64,000 bases of DNA from Bacillus sp. FJAT-50079 (GTDB lineage Bacteria > Bacillota > Bacilli > Bacillales > Bacillaceae_C), in assembly GCF_018343515.1 (NCBI RefSeq), contig NZ_JAGYPD010000001.1, forward strand, positions 434,001 to 498,000, in the 5' to 3' direction. A program made the position numbers and the translations under genes. The notes below the pieces were generated by a model that saw only the letters and a list, made by a program, of their open reading frames with translations, searched no databases and had not been told where the DNA came from. This document shows, piece by piece, positions 35,509-43,278 of the stretch (its first letter is position 1; every line of letters starts with the position of its first letter).

Positions 35509-36513
35509 TTATAATTTAATTTGGACCTTCAATAAATCGGGATCCCTATTTGAATTGAAAAACTCTACTGTCTCCTCTAAAGTAAGTGTTTTGGAAACTA
35601 ATGATTCAACTTCAATTCTTTCTTCCTTCAGCCATTGATATGCAGGGAGAAACGTATGATTGATTGCCATTGAACCGATAATAGTCCAATCTTTATTATA
35701 AAGTTTAAAAGGACTTAAACTTATTTGAGCATCTTCCGCAGTCACACCAAATTGAAGGTATTTCGCTGTTGGTCCCATAAATTCTAATGCTTGTTCAATG
35801 ACGGCAGGTATCCCTGTCGCATCGACAACGACGTCAAAACCATTCGGATACTCTTCTTTTAAGCTTGCAAGATCTTGACTTAGAACGCCTCTTGACGCTC
35901 CTCTACTAATAGCCATTTCCAATTTCTTTTCTGAAATATCTACAACGATTAGCTCTGATGCTCCTGCCATTTTTAAAGATTGAACGAGCTGTTGTCCCAT
36001 TGCTCCCGCTCCGAATAACACAACGCGATCGCCCACTTGAAGTTGAAGACGATTCATCCCATGGACAACACATGCCATCGGCTCAATAAAGGCAGCTGCT
36101 TCAAAGCTAAGTGAGTCTGGGATTTTCACAACGTTTTTACTTGGTACACTTACATACTCAGCCATACTTCCGTTTAATGTGTTTCCTAAAGCACCCCAAT
36201 TTTCGCATTGATTGCCACGATTTGTAAGGCAATATTGGCATTCACCACAAAATAAGGAAGGATCCGCAGTTACTCGGTCACCTACTTGAAAGTTTGTAAC
36301 ATTTTCACCTATTTCGTGTATGACACCTGAGAATTCATGTCCTGGAACAATCGGGTATGGTGAAATGAATTCCCCCTTAAAAATATGTACATCTGTCCCA
36401 CATATTCCAACGTTCTCTACCTTAATAGTTACATCATTCGAACCTGGATGTGGATATGGAACTTCTTTTACTACCGCTACATTCGGTTGTTCAATTACTA
36501 ACGCCTTCATCAT
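35509..36513 (-). CDS. Zinc-dependent polyol/alcohol dehydrogenase
   Basis: The 334-residue medium-chain dehydrogenase has the catalytic zinc ligands in NVGICGTDVHIFKGEF and GHEFSGVIHEIGENV, the structural zinc cysteines in CGECQYCLTNRGNQC, and the NAD loop VLFGAGAMGQQLVQSLKMAG. It most resembles sorbitol- or threonine-dehydrogenase-like enzymes. The ATG at 36513 was chosen because GAGGTG lies just upstream of it; a GTG at 36522 overlaps that site. It follows the other dehydrogenase gene by 13 bases and is the last gene of the polyol operon. Confidence 0.83.
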   Translation of the reverse strand: MMKALVIEQPNVAVVKEVPYPHPGSNDVTIKVENVGICGTDVHIFKGEFISPYPIVPGHEFSGVIHEIGENVTNFQVGDRVTADPSLFCGECQYCLTNRGNQCENWGALGNTLNGSMAEYVSVPSKNVVKIPDSLSFEAAAFIEPMACVVHGMNRLQLQVGDRVVLFGAGAMGQQLVQSLKMAGASELIVVDISEKKLEMAISRGASRGVLSQDLASLKEEYPNGFDVVVDATGIPAVIEQALEFMGPTAKYLQFGVTAEDAQISLSPFKLYNKDWTIIGSMAINHTFLPAYQWLKEERIEVESLVSKTLTLEETVEFFNSNRDPDLLKVQIKL

Positions 36514-36526
36514 TTTCTTCACCTCA

Positions 36527-37570
36527 TTAGTTAGTATAAATCATGACTTTAATGCCTTTTTCACTTCTTGCAAACTCCACTGCTTCTTTAATCTCTGTTA
36601 ACTTAAATTTTTGCGTAATAATCTTTTCAATTTTACTTTTAGATGATTGCAGGTGTTGAATCGCAATGGGGTAAGTATTCGCATAGCGGAACACTCCCGA
36701 TATATCAATTTCTGAATCAACAATATATGGAACATCAAATACGATATCGTTTACAATCGGAAGACCTACGAGAACCACCCTGCCGCCTCGATCTGCGATC
36801 TTGATTGCAGATGAAATCGCATGCTGATTTCCTGATGTTTCAATGACAACATCTGCCGCCTTACCGTTTCTCATTTTAATTTCCTCAATAATATCGGTTT
36901 CCAAAGGGTCAAATGCTGCAGTTGCTCCCATTTCTAATGCTTTTTCACGTCGATATTGAATCGGATCACTTGTATAAATTTTTGTTACCCCGAAAATTTT
37001 TGCTGCTTCAATGGTCAGTAGACCGATAGGACCTAGGCCAGATATAAAAATGCTATCTTCCGGCCCTACCTTTCCCCTCCTCATAGCATGGATTCCAACA
37101 GATAGAGGCTCAAGCAACGCCCCTTCTTCAAAGCTCATTTCATCAGGAATCTTAAAGGCGAAGTCACTGCGTATTGCGATATATTCCGCCCATGCTCCGT
37201 TTACTGGTGGAGTCGCCATAAATACGACATCCGGACATAAGTTGTAACGGCCATTCTTACAAAAGCTGCATCGGCCGCAAGCTACACCTGGCTCAATTGC
37301 CACTCGATCACCGACCGCAACATTTGAAACAAGAGGACCAACTTCAACAATCTCGCCGGCCAATTCATGCCCTAAAATAATCGGTTCCTTCACCACATAA
37401 CGTCCAATTTTCCCATGATTATAATAATGAATATCCGATCCACAAACACCTATGCAATGAACTTTTACTAAAACCTCATCATTCTTAATTGTTGGGATAT
37501 GAACCTGTTTAATATGAATCGAATGAGGGCGATCCAATACTGCTGCCTTCATTAATTGATCAGTCATCAT
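36527..37570 (-). CDS. Sorbitol/xylitol-dehydrogenase-like zinc enzyme
   Basis: The 347-residue protein closely follows the sorbitol dehydrogenase pattern: GVCGSDIHYYNHGKIGRYVV (Cys ligand), ILGHELAGEIVEVG (His-Glu), four structural cysteines in CGRCSFCKNGRYNLCPD, then FMATPPVNGAWAEY and EPLSVGIHAMRRGKV, and an NAD site GLGPIGLLTIEAAKIFG. It should oxidise a hexitol or pentitol to the ketose. GAAGGTGGGAC precedes the ATG. It lies directly after the two permease genes of a polyol-type ABC importer, 34 bases away, which supports the substrate class. Confidence 0.88.
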   Translation of the reverse strand: MMTDQLMKAAVLDRPHSIHIKQVHIPTIKNDEVLVKVHCIGVCGSDIHYYNHGKIGRYVVKEPIILGHELAGEIVEVGPLVSNVAVGDRVAIEPGVACGRCSFCKNGRYNLCPDVVFMATPPVNGAWAEYIAIRSDFAFKIPDEMSFEEGALLEPLSVGIHAMRRGKVGPEDSIFISGLGPIGLLTIEAAKIFGVTKIYTSDPIQYRREKALEMGATAAFDPLETDIIEEIKMRNGKAADVVIETSGNQHAISSAIKIADRGGRVVLVGLPIVNDIVFDVPYIVDSEIDISGVFRYANTYPIAIQHLQSSKSKIEKIITQKFKLTEIKEAVEFARSEKGIKVMIYTN

Positions 37571-37604
37571 ACTTGTCCCACCTTCAATTTGATTAGAATC
37601 ATCC

Positions 37605-38420
37605 TTATCCTTTCACAGCACCTGCTGTTAACCCTTGAACTAATTGTTTTTGAGTAAACCATCCCAAGACTAATACCGGCAAAATTGAAATCGTGGCTGC
37701 CGCCGACATTTTAGCCCAGAACAACCCTTCTTGAGTCATAAAGCTAGCCATATAAACAGGTAAAGTTCCAGCAGTTGTGTATGTTAATGTAATTCCAAAG
37801 AAAAACTCATTCCAAGCAAATACCATACATAAAAGTGCCGTTGAAATTAAGCCTGGTCTGACGAGAGGAAGCACAATTTTAAAGAAACATTCCAACCCTG
37901 TTGCCCCATCAATTTCAGCCGACTCAATAATTTCATTAGAAATGTCCAAGAAAAACGTTCGCATCATCCAGATAATGATCGGTATATTCATAGCTGAATA
38001 TAGAATGATTAAAGATAATAAAGAATCGAGTAAATTTATATTTTTAAAGATCAAATAGATAGGAATAATAACTCCGGCGATCGGTAAAAACTTGGTAGAA
38101 ATATACCAAAACAATAGATCATTTCCTTTTTTCACTTTAAACATAGCTAGCGCATAAGCAGCCGGAACTCCTAGTAACAACGAAAGAAATGTAGTTATGA
38201 TCGTAACAATGACGGAATTCACAAAGAATTCTTTTACACCGAGATCCCATATGAGCTTGTAATTTTCTAACGTAGGTTCAAAGAAAAGGGATGGCGGAAC
38301 GATGACTGCATCCGCTTCATTTTTAAACCCTGTAATTAAAATCCATAAGATTGGAAAAAAGTAAATGAAAGCGATCAAATACGTAAGTATAGTAAGGGAG
38401 ATCCCAATTATTTTTTTCAT
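37605..38420 (-). CDS. Polyol-type ABC importer permease (SmoG-like)
   Basis: The 271-residue membrane protein of the MalG group has six membrane segments and the ATPase-coupling EAA motif at IIESAEIDGATGLECFFKIVL. Its C-terminus, FMTQEGLFWAKMSAAATIS and then GWFTQKQLVQGLTAGAVKG, is very like the sorbitol/mannitol transporter subunit SmoG/MtlG. It overlaps the preceding permease gene by four bases. No ATPase gene is present; a shared MsmX-type ATPase is expected, as usual in bacilli. Confidence 0.86.
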   Translation of the reverse strand: MKKIIGISLTILTYLIAFIYFFPILWILITGFKNEADAVIVPPSLFFEPTLENYKLIWDLGVKEFFVNSVIVTIITTFLSLLLGVPAAYALAMFKVKKGNDLLFWYISTKFLPIAGVIIPIYLIFKNINLLDSLLSLIILYSAMNIPIIIWMMRTFFLDISNEIIESAEIDGATGLECFFKIVLPLVRPGLISTALLCMVFAWNEFFFGITLTYTTAGTLPVYMASFMTQEGLFWAKMSAAATISILPVLVLGWFTQKQLVQGLTAGAVKG

Positions 38421-39346
38421 GCTGCTTCCTCCCTAAATGTTCGACGTATAATGAAAAACAATATTGTCATAATGATGATCGTTAATACTGCTGTGATTAC
38501 ACCCACTGCCGCTGCTGAGCCGACATCCCAACTTTGGAATCCAATTCGGTACGTATAGAAAGGTAGATTTGTTGAAGCATACCCCGGACCTCCAGAAGTT
38601 GTAACGAATATCTCTCCAAATACTTGTAAAATGAACATTAATCCTAGTAAAATAACAACCTCAAAATATCTTAATAAATGAGGAATGATAACATGAAAAA
38701 ATTGTTGTACTTTATTTGCACCATCTAATTGTGCTGCTTCGAGTAATTCTTCAGGAAGGGATTGCAACCCTGCAAGTAAAATAAGCATAAAAAATGGAAT
38801 CCACATCCAAGAAACAACAAGAACGATAGATTGTAGTGGATAATGAGCAAGAAAATCAATAGCTGGGAGTCCAAGAATCTTTGCAAAATATCCAGCAAAT
38901 CCAAAGTTCGGATTCATTAAAATTGTTTTCCATATAATCGCAGAAACGGTAGGCATCACAAAGAACGGAGATACCAACATCGTCCGAACAATTCCTTTTC
39001 CAATAAAATCTCTATTCATAAGTAATGCAAATGCTAATCCTGTAATTAAACAAATGATTAGAGCACCAACTGTCAGTAAAAAGGAGTTTTTTAAAACTGT
39101 CCAAAAAACAGGTTCCGATAAAATCGCAGTGTAATTTGAAAATCCTATGAATGTAAGTCCACGATCTGGTCTCATCAGATTCCAATTATGCAAACTATAA
39201 AAAATCGTTAAAATAAATGGTATTTGGGTAACTACACCGACAAATATAATGCTCGGTAAAAGCAGCCTCTTTGTTGGATATCGCCTCCTACTTTTATTCG
39301 TATGTTCAATGGTTTTACTAGCCTTTTTCTTAAGAGCCATTTCCAT
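38417..39346 (-). CDS. Polyol-type ABC importer permease (SmoF-like)
   Basis: The 309-residue protein of the MalF group has a basic N-terminal tail (KKKASKTIEHTNKSRRRYPTK is 21 long, quoted in parts: KKKASKTIEH, NKSRRRYPTK) and six membrane segments. The EAA loop is ELLEAAQLDGANKVQQFFHVI. The segment VTTSGGPGYASTNLPFYTYR is characteristic of the polyol transporter subunit SmoF/MtlF. ATG 39346 lies seven bases after GGGGGG; the GTG three bases earlier is less well placed. It is translated after the binding-protein gene, from which it is separated by a palindromic hairpin. Confidence 0.85.
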   Translation of the reverse strand: MEMALKKKASKTIEHTNKSRRRYPTKRLLLPSIIFVGVVTQIPFILTIFYSLHNWNLMRPDRGLTFIGFSNYTAILSEPVFWTVLKNSFLLTVGALIICLITGLAFALLMNRDFIGKGIVRTMLVSPFFVMPTVSAIIWKTILMNPNFGFAGYFAKILGLPAIDFLAHYPLQSIVLVVSWMWIPFFMLILLAGLQSLPEELLEAAQLDGANKVQQFFHVIIPHLLRYFEVVILLGLMFILQVFGEIFVTTSGGPGYASTNLPFYTYRIGFQSWDVGSAAAVGVITAVLTIIIMTILFFIIRRTFREEAA

Positions 39347-39401
39347 CACTCTTCCCCCCTTGATTGTAATGCCGGCCGTGTCTAAAGTAATGGTTATGTT
39401 A

Positions 39402-39419
39402 GTGGGGGCTAGCCCCCAC
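39402..39419. promoter_or_regulatory. Intercistronic hairpin between binding-protein and permease genes
   Basis: GTGGGGGCTAGCCCCCAC is a perfect 18-base palindrome without a following T-run. It probably protects the upstream mRNA or lowers expression of the permeases relative to the binding protein. Confidence 0.6.
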
Positions 39420-39436
39420 CCTCCAAACTTAATTGT

Positions 39437-40837
39437 TTACTTATATCCGCCCTCTTCAGCGACCTTTTCAGCTAATTTTTGTGAAGCATCCATTGCTTCA
39501 TCGACTGTTTTTTGCCCGGCTAGAGCAGCGGCAATTTCCTGACTTACTTCTGTCCCTAATTGCTGGAATTCAGGTATTGCAACATATTGAACACCTTTAT
39601 ATGGAACTGGGTTTAATGTTGGATTTTCATAATCAGCATTTTCCAATGAGCGTAAAACCATATCTGAGAATGGCGCTGCTTCTTGATATTTAGGATTGTC
39701 ATATGTTGATGCACGAGTTCCAGATGGCGCTACTACCCAACCTTCACTTTCTCCAACTTTTTCAATATATTCTTTGCTTGTCGCCCATTTAATAAATTCA
39801 AATGCCGACTCTTTATTTTTACTTGCAGACTCAATTGCTAATGACCAAGCCCAAAGCCAGCCATTATTATCCTTTTTCTGAGATGGAGCAAATGCATAAC
39901 CGATTTTACCCGCAACCTGCGTATTACTTGAATTTAAAAATCCTGCTGCCACCGTTGCGTCGTACCACATGGCTGCTTTTTCCGTTGACATCAATGTTAG
40001 GGCTTCTGTAAACCCAGTAGTTGTTGCACCTGATTGACCTGCTTTACCAAGTAGATCCACATAAAATTGAATGGCTTCTTTTGTTTCAGGACTAGATAAT
40101 TGAGCGTTCCAATCCATGTCATACCATGAACCGCCAAACGCATTAATGATTGTTCCTAATGGAGCCATCATTTCTCCCCAACCAGGAAGTCCACGAATAA
40201 TAATTCCCGGTACATCGTTTGCTTCTTGAACCTTAACTGCTAAATCTGCGACTTCATCCCATGTTGGTCTTTCTGGCATTTCTAAACCAGCTTTTTCAAA
40301 CATTTCGATATTGTAATAAAGCATGCTGCTTTCGGCATAAAATGGCAGCGCATACAGTTCTTCATCATAAGAAAGTGCATTTTTTACCGCTGTAAAAATA
40401 TCTTCAATGTCATACTCATTTTTTTCCTCATCAGTTAAACTTTCAAAAAATGGATGTAGTGATTCGATCCATCCATTCTCTGCCCAGATCGGTGTATCAT
40501 AAGTTCCAATTGTGACAATATCGAACTGACCTGCCCCTAACGCTACATCTTCCGTTACTTTTTTACGCAATTCATTTTCTGGTAAAACGACGAATTTAAC
40601 TTCTATTCCTGTTTCAGCTTCAAAATCCTTTGTCATCTTTTGCATAATTTGCATATCTGGATTATTAACTGTTGCAATCGTTAATGTATCCTTACTTTTT
40701 GAAGCGGTTTCATTTTGTTCAGGCTTCTTTTCTCCATTTTCATTATTACTGTTTGAAGCTGTTCCGCCTCCACAAGCTGCTAACAATAGTGACATTACTA
40801 GTGTTAGTACCGCTACTAAATTTAACTTCTTTCTCAT
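39437..40837 (-). CDS. Polyol-type ABC importer substrate-binding lipoprotein
   Basis: The 466-residue protein has a lipoprotein signal peptide with lipobox LAAC (cysteine at 22) and a serine/asparagine-rich linker. The mature part is a family-1 solute-binding protein: LTIATVNNPDMQIMQKMTKDF at the start (quoted in part), and GWGEMMAPLGTIINAFGGSW in the middle. The neighbouring permeases and dehydrogenases indicate sorbitol, mannitol or a similar sugar alcohol. AAGGGGG lies before the ATG. It is the first gene of a five-gene operon ending at 35509; paired palindromes lie upstream. Confidence 0.86.
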   Translation of the reverse strand: MRKKLNLVAVLTLVMSLLLAACGGGTASNSNNENGEKKPEQNETASKSKDTLTIATVNNPDMQIMQKMTKDFEAETGIEVKFVVLPENELRKKVTEDVALGAGQFDIVTIGTYDTPIWAENGWIESLHPFFESLTDEEKNEYDIEDIFTAVKNALSYDEELYALPFYAESSMLYYNIEMFEKAGLEMPERPTWDEVADLAVKVQEANDVPGIIIRGLPGWGEMMAPLGTIINAFGGSWYDMDWNAQLSSPETKEAIQFYVDLLGKAGQSGATTTGFTEALTLMSTEKAAMWYDATVAAGFLNSSNTQVAGKIGYAFAPSQKKDNNGWLWAWSLAIESASKNKESAFEFIKWATSKEYIEKVGESEGWVVAPSGTRASTYDNPKYQEAAPFSDMVLRSLENADYENPTLNPVPYKGVQYVAIPEFQQLGTEVSQEIAAALAGQKTVDEAMDASQKLAEKVAEEGGYK

Positions 40838-40908
40838 TCTTATCCCCCTTGACTTTTTGTTTTTTCTAACAATTCAAAGTATAACAGGGGATATTTACAT
40901 ACAATAGT

Positions 40909-40945
40909 CAAAGTTGTCACAACTTTGTCATATAAGGATATGACA
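40909..40945. promoter_or_regulatory. Two adjoining palindromes upstream of the polyol operon
   Basis: CAAAGTTGTCACAACTTTG (40909-40927) is a perfect nine-base inverted repeat around one base. TGTCATAT and ATATGACA (40926-40945) form a second around AAGG, sharing two bases with the first. TATACT, a likely -10 on the minus strand, is at about 40880. The first contains TTGTCACA, like one half of the MtlR box known in Firmicutes; the other half does not fit. They are probable operators 70-110 bases upstream of the binding-protein gene. The rest of 40838-41165 shows nothing else but the terminator at 41137. Confidence 0.55.
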
Positions 40946-41136
40946 GTTTTTAATAATAGATCAAACATTCAATGATTACGCTAGAATGACGGGATATTTC
41001 TCACGCGAATTATGTCCATTTCTGGATTGACAAAAATTGCAGAGAAGCATGAAAAGGGTGCTTTGCATATTTACAAAGCGTGTTTCGCCATATCTAAAAA
41101 TGGGGTTACTTTGTTTGATAATATATTGCAAAACAT

Positions 41137-41167
41137 AAAAAAACCTTCTTACATCAGCAAGAGGGTC
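41137..41167 (-). terminator. Terminator of the duplicated P-loop protein gene
   Basis: ACCCTCTT and AAGAAGGT form a stem with one mismatch around an eight-base loop, followed by a run of T on the minus strand. The stem overlaps the stop codon. Confidence 0.7.
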
Positions 41168-42269
41168 ATGATAATCGATTATTATTTACAAGCTCTTGAA
41201 TCTCCCCATTCAATTCCATCAATATATGATCAATATGGGTATTATTAGTCACCTCGGCATAAATTTTCTCCATTTTATCCTGATAACCTTTCGCCTCGGC
41301 TAAATACCTTTTCCCATCATCCATGTTTTTACGATATGCCGCCTCGATTTTCGCAATTTCATCAGCGAATGTTTCATCTGTTCCGGGGGCCACTGTTAGT
41401 TCATACATATCAACCACTTCGTCCCCTACGCGACTTGGAAAATATTCATGCGGCTTTGTACTATCAAAGACAGCCCAGCCAAGTTCACGGACGAGGACCA
41501 TATCCAGACTATTTGGATCAAATCCACAGTGGTATATTTCCAAGTCATAGCCACGTCTTTCTGCTTCCCCCGCAATTTTCTTTAAAAAGGTTGATTTTCC
41601 TGTACCTGCTCTCCCTTTGAGGAAATATCTTGCCTGTAAATCTTGCGTAATATGATCAACAAAATCAACAGCGCCATTCGGAGTAGCAGCCCCTAGAAAT
41701 CGACGAAGCACACATGATTCATTTTTCGTTTCTTGTGCTTGAGCAAATAACTTAATAATGAGTGAGTTTGCAACTTGATCTGCCTTTTGAAAGTCCATTT
41801 GATCAATGTAGATCTTTTCCCAATCATCATGAACACGAAGGCCTGCCGCATACGACTTATACGCATTGGTTAACGCAATTTCCTTTTGATCGTTTAACGC
41901 ATTAATCTCATTTTCTTTTTCATCAAGATTAGCTGTCCGGCAAGCTTGATCCATATCGATTGTTTCCCAGTAAGAGCCAACATATTCTTTTCCAATTGTT
42001 CTGGGATGATCACCATCAACAACCGCAACACTCAATGCTCGAATGATAGCTCCCTCTAAGCGACTAGGATCATTTGCACGATGAAAAGCTTCGATCGAAT
42101 AACCTTCTTCGCTCCATTTTTGAACGATTTTTTCTATTATATATGACTTTTCAGCAACTGACTTTCCTGACAAAATAAATACACGTTCAAGATCGGTAAG
42201 ATTCGAGTCATACAAACTGTAAAATCCTTTCGCCGTATTCCCTCCGGCAAAGTATCGTAGAATTTCCAT
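41166..42269 (-). CDS. Tandem P-loop ATPase of unknown function (PRK06851-like)
   Basis: The 367-residue protein contains two related halves. The C-terminal half has a standard P-loop, FLKGRAGTGKSTFLKKI (residues 216-232), followed by GYDLEIYHCGFDPNSLD and a VFDSTKPHEYFP strand. The N-terminal half repeats the pattern (VFILSGKSVAEKSYIIEKI at 30-48, GYSIEAFHRANDPSRLEGA at 56, VVDGDHPRTIG at 84), but its P-loop is degenerate. A charged helical linker joins them. ATG 42269 follows AGGAGTGG; the frame is open 32 codons further up without a site. I know the family only as uncharacterised. It has no clear operon partners. Confidence 0.7.
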   Translation of the reverse strand: MEILRYFAGGNTAKGFYSLYDSNLTDLERVFILSGKSVAEKSYIIEKIVQKWSEEGYSIEAFHRANDPSRLEGAIIRALSVAVVDGDHPRTIGKEYVGSYWETIDMDQACRTANLDEKENEINALNDQKEIALTNAYKSYAAGLRVHDDWEKIYIDQMDFQKADQVANSLIIKLFAQAQETKNESCVLRRFLGAATPNGAVDFVDHITQDLQARYFLKGRAGTGKSTFLKKIAGEAERRGYDLEIYHCGFDPNSLDMVLVRELGWAVFDSTKPHEYFPSRVGDEVVDMYELTVAPGTDETFADEIAKIEAAYRKNMDDGKRYLAEAKGYQDKMEKIYAEVTNNTHIDHILMELNGEIQELVNNNRLS

Positions 42270-42504
42270 ATCGCCACTCCTGTTATCAATGATTCCATTT
42301 AGCCTATGCGATGATGCTTGGATGTGTACGTTCTTAGGATGTTCATCCTTCGGGAAATCTATCAAGGAATCTTAGAAGGAGATTACGGTTGATCAAAGAA
42401 TAATTGAAGAATGCCATTCGCTGCATTCTTTCTAACATGATTATCTCCATCTTACCACCATTTAGAGAAATGATGATTCATAATCATATGAAACGTAGGT
42501 TTTA

Positions 42505-43254
42505 TTAATGACTAATTAAGTTTCTTCTATATTCATTTGGGGATGTTCCACTATATTTCTTAAATACCTTGGAAAAATGGGCGTAATCGGGGTAACCGAT
42601 AAATTCAGCTACTTCATAAGATTTTAAATATGGGTTCCCTAATAAGTTCTTTGCCTTTTCCATGCGAACTTTTGTAACAAATTGGATAAAGCTTAATCCT
42701 GTTTCCTCTTTAAATGTTCGGCTAAAATAAGCTGAAGAAAGTTCAACAAATGTCGTTACCTTTTGCAATGAGAGGGTTTCATCATTAAAATTTTCCTCAA
42801 TAAATTTCACTGCCTGAGTAATTTTAGGAGAGAGCAGTGAGTTCTGCTTAATTAATTCTTCACTCGTTTCTCCTTCATTTAACTTTAAAATGTCATTTAC
42901 TCTTTTTAACGCTTCCTGAACTAAATCGATCTTTATTGGTTTTAATAAATAATCAATGGCTCCTAATCTTAACGCTTTTTGAGCATATTCAAATTCACCG
43001 AAGCCTGATACGACAATAACTTCTGTTCGTTTATCAAATTTCTGAGTTTCTTGTATGAGTTCTAACCCGTCCATCGTCGGCATGCGAATATCTGTCACTA
43101 ATAAGTCAGGTTTAAGCTCCTTCACTAGTTCCAATGCCTTTTTTCCATTATCTGCTTCTCCAACCACTTTAAAATTGAAAGGAGAACGTTCAATCATAAC
43201 GGTTAAGCTTTTTTTAATCATATATTCGTCGTCTGCAATTACTACTTTGAACAT
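42505..43254 (-). CDS. AraC-type response regulator (YesN-like)
   Basis: The 249-residue protein has a receiver domain (residues 1-120) with acidic residues at 8-9, phosphoacceptor aspartate 55 in LLVTDIRMPTMDG and lysine in YLLKPIK. A short linker leads to two AraC helix-turn-helix motifs (about 150-249, LSLQKVTTFVELSSAYFSRTFK and GYPDYAHFSKVFKKYSGTSP, each quoted in part). It is shorter than B. subtilis YesN because the middle linker is nearly absent. ATG 43254 lies eight bases after AAAGGG; the GTG three codons upstream abuts it. With the kinase gene 24 bases upstream it forms a YesM/YesN-type pair, likely controlling the Lpl-type importer operon just upstream. Confidence 0.87.
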   Translation of the reverse strand: MFKVVIADDEYMIKKSLTVMIERSPFNFKVVGEADNGKKALELVKELKPDLLVTDIRMPTMDGLELIQETQKFDKRTEVIVVSGFGEFEYAQKALRLGAIDYLLKPIKIDLVQEALKRVNDILKLNEGETSEELIKQNSLLSPKITQAVKFIEENFNDETLSLQKVTTFVELSSAYFSRTFKEETGLSFIQFVTKVRMEKAKNLLGNPYLKSYEVAEFIGYPDYAHFSKVFKKYSGTSPNEYRRNLISH

Positions 43255-43278
43255 GTAAGTCACCCTTTCCGAGGAAAC

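Noticed and set aside
41012-41248. 78-codon plus-strand frame upstream of the polyol operon
   Set aside because: It overlaps the terminator and the end of the opposite gene and lacks a ribosome-binding site.
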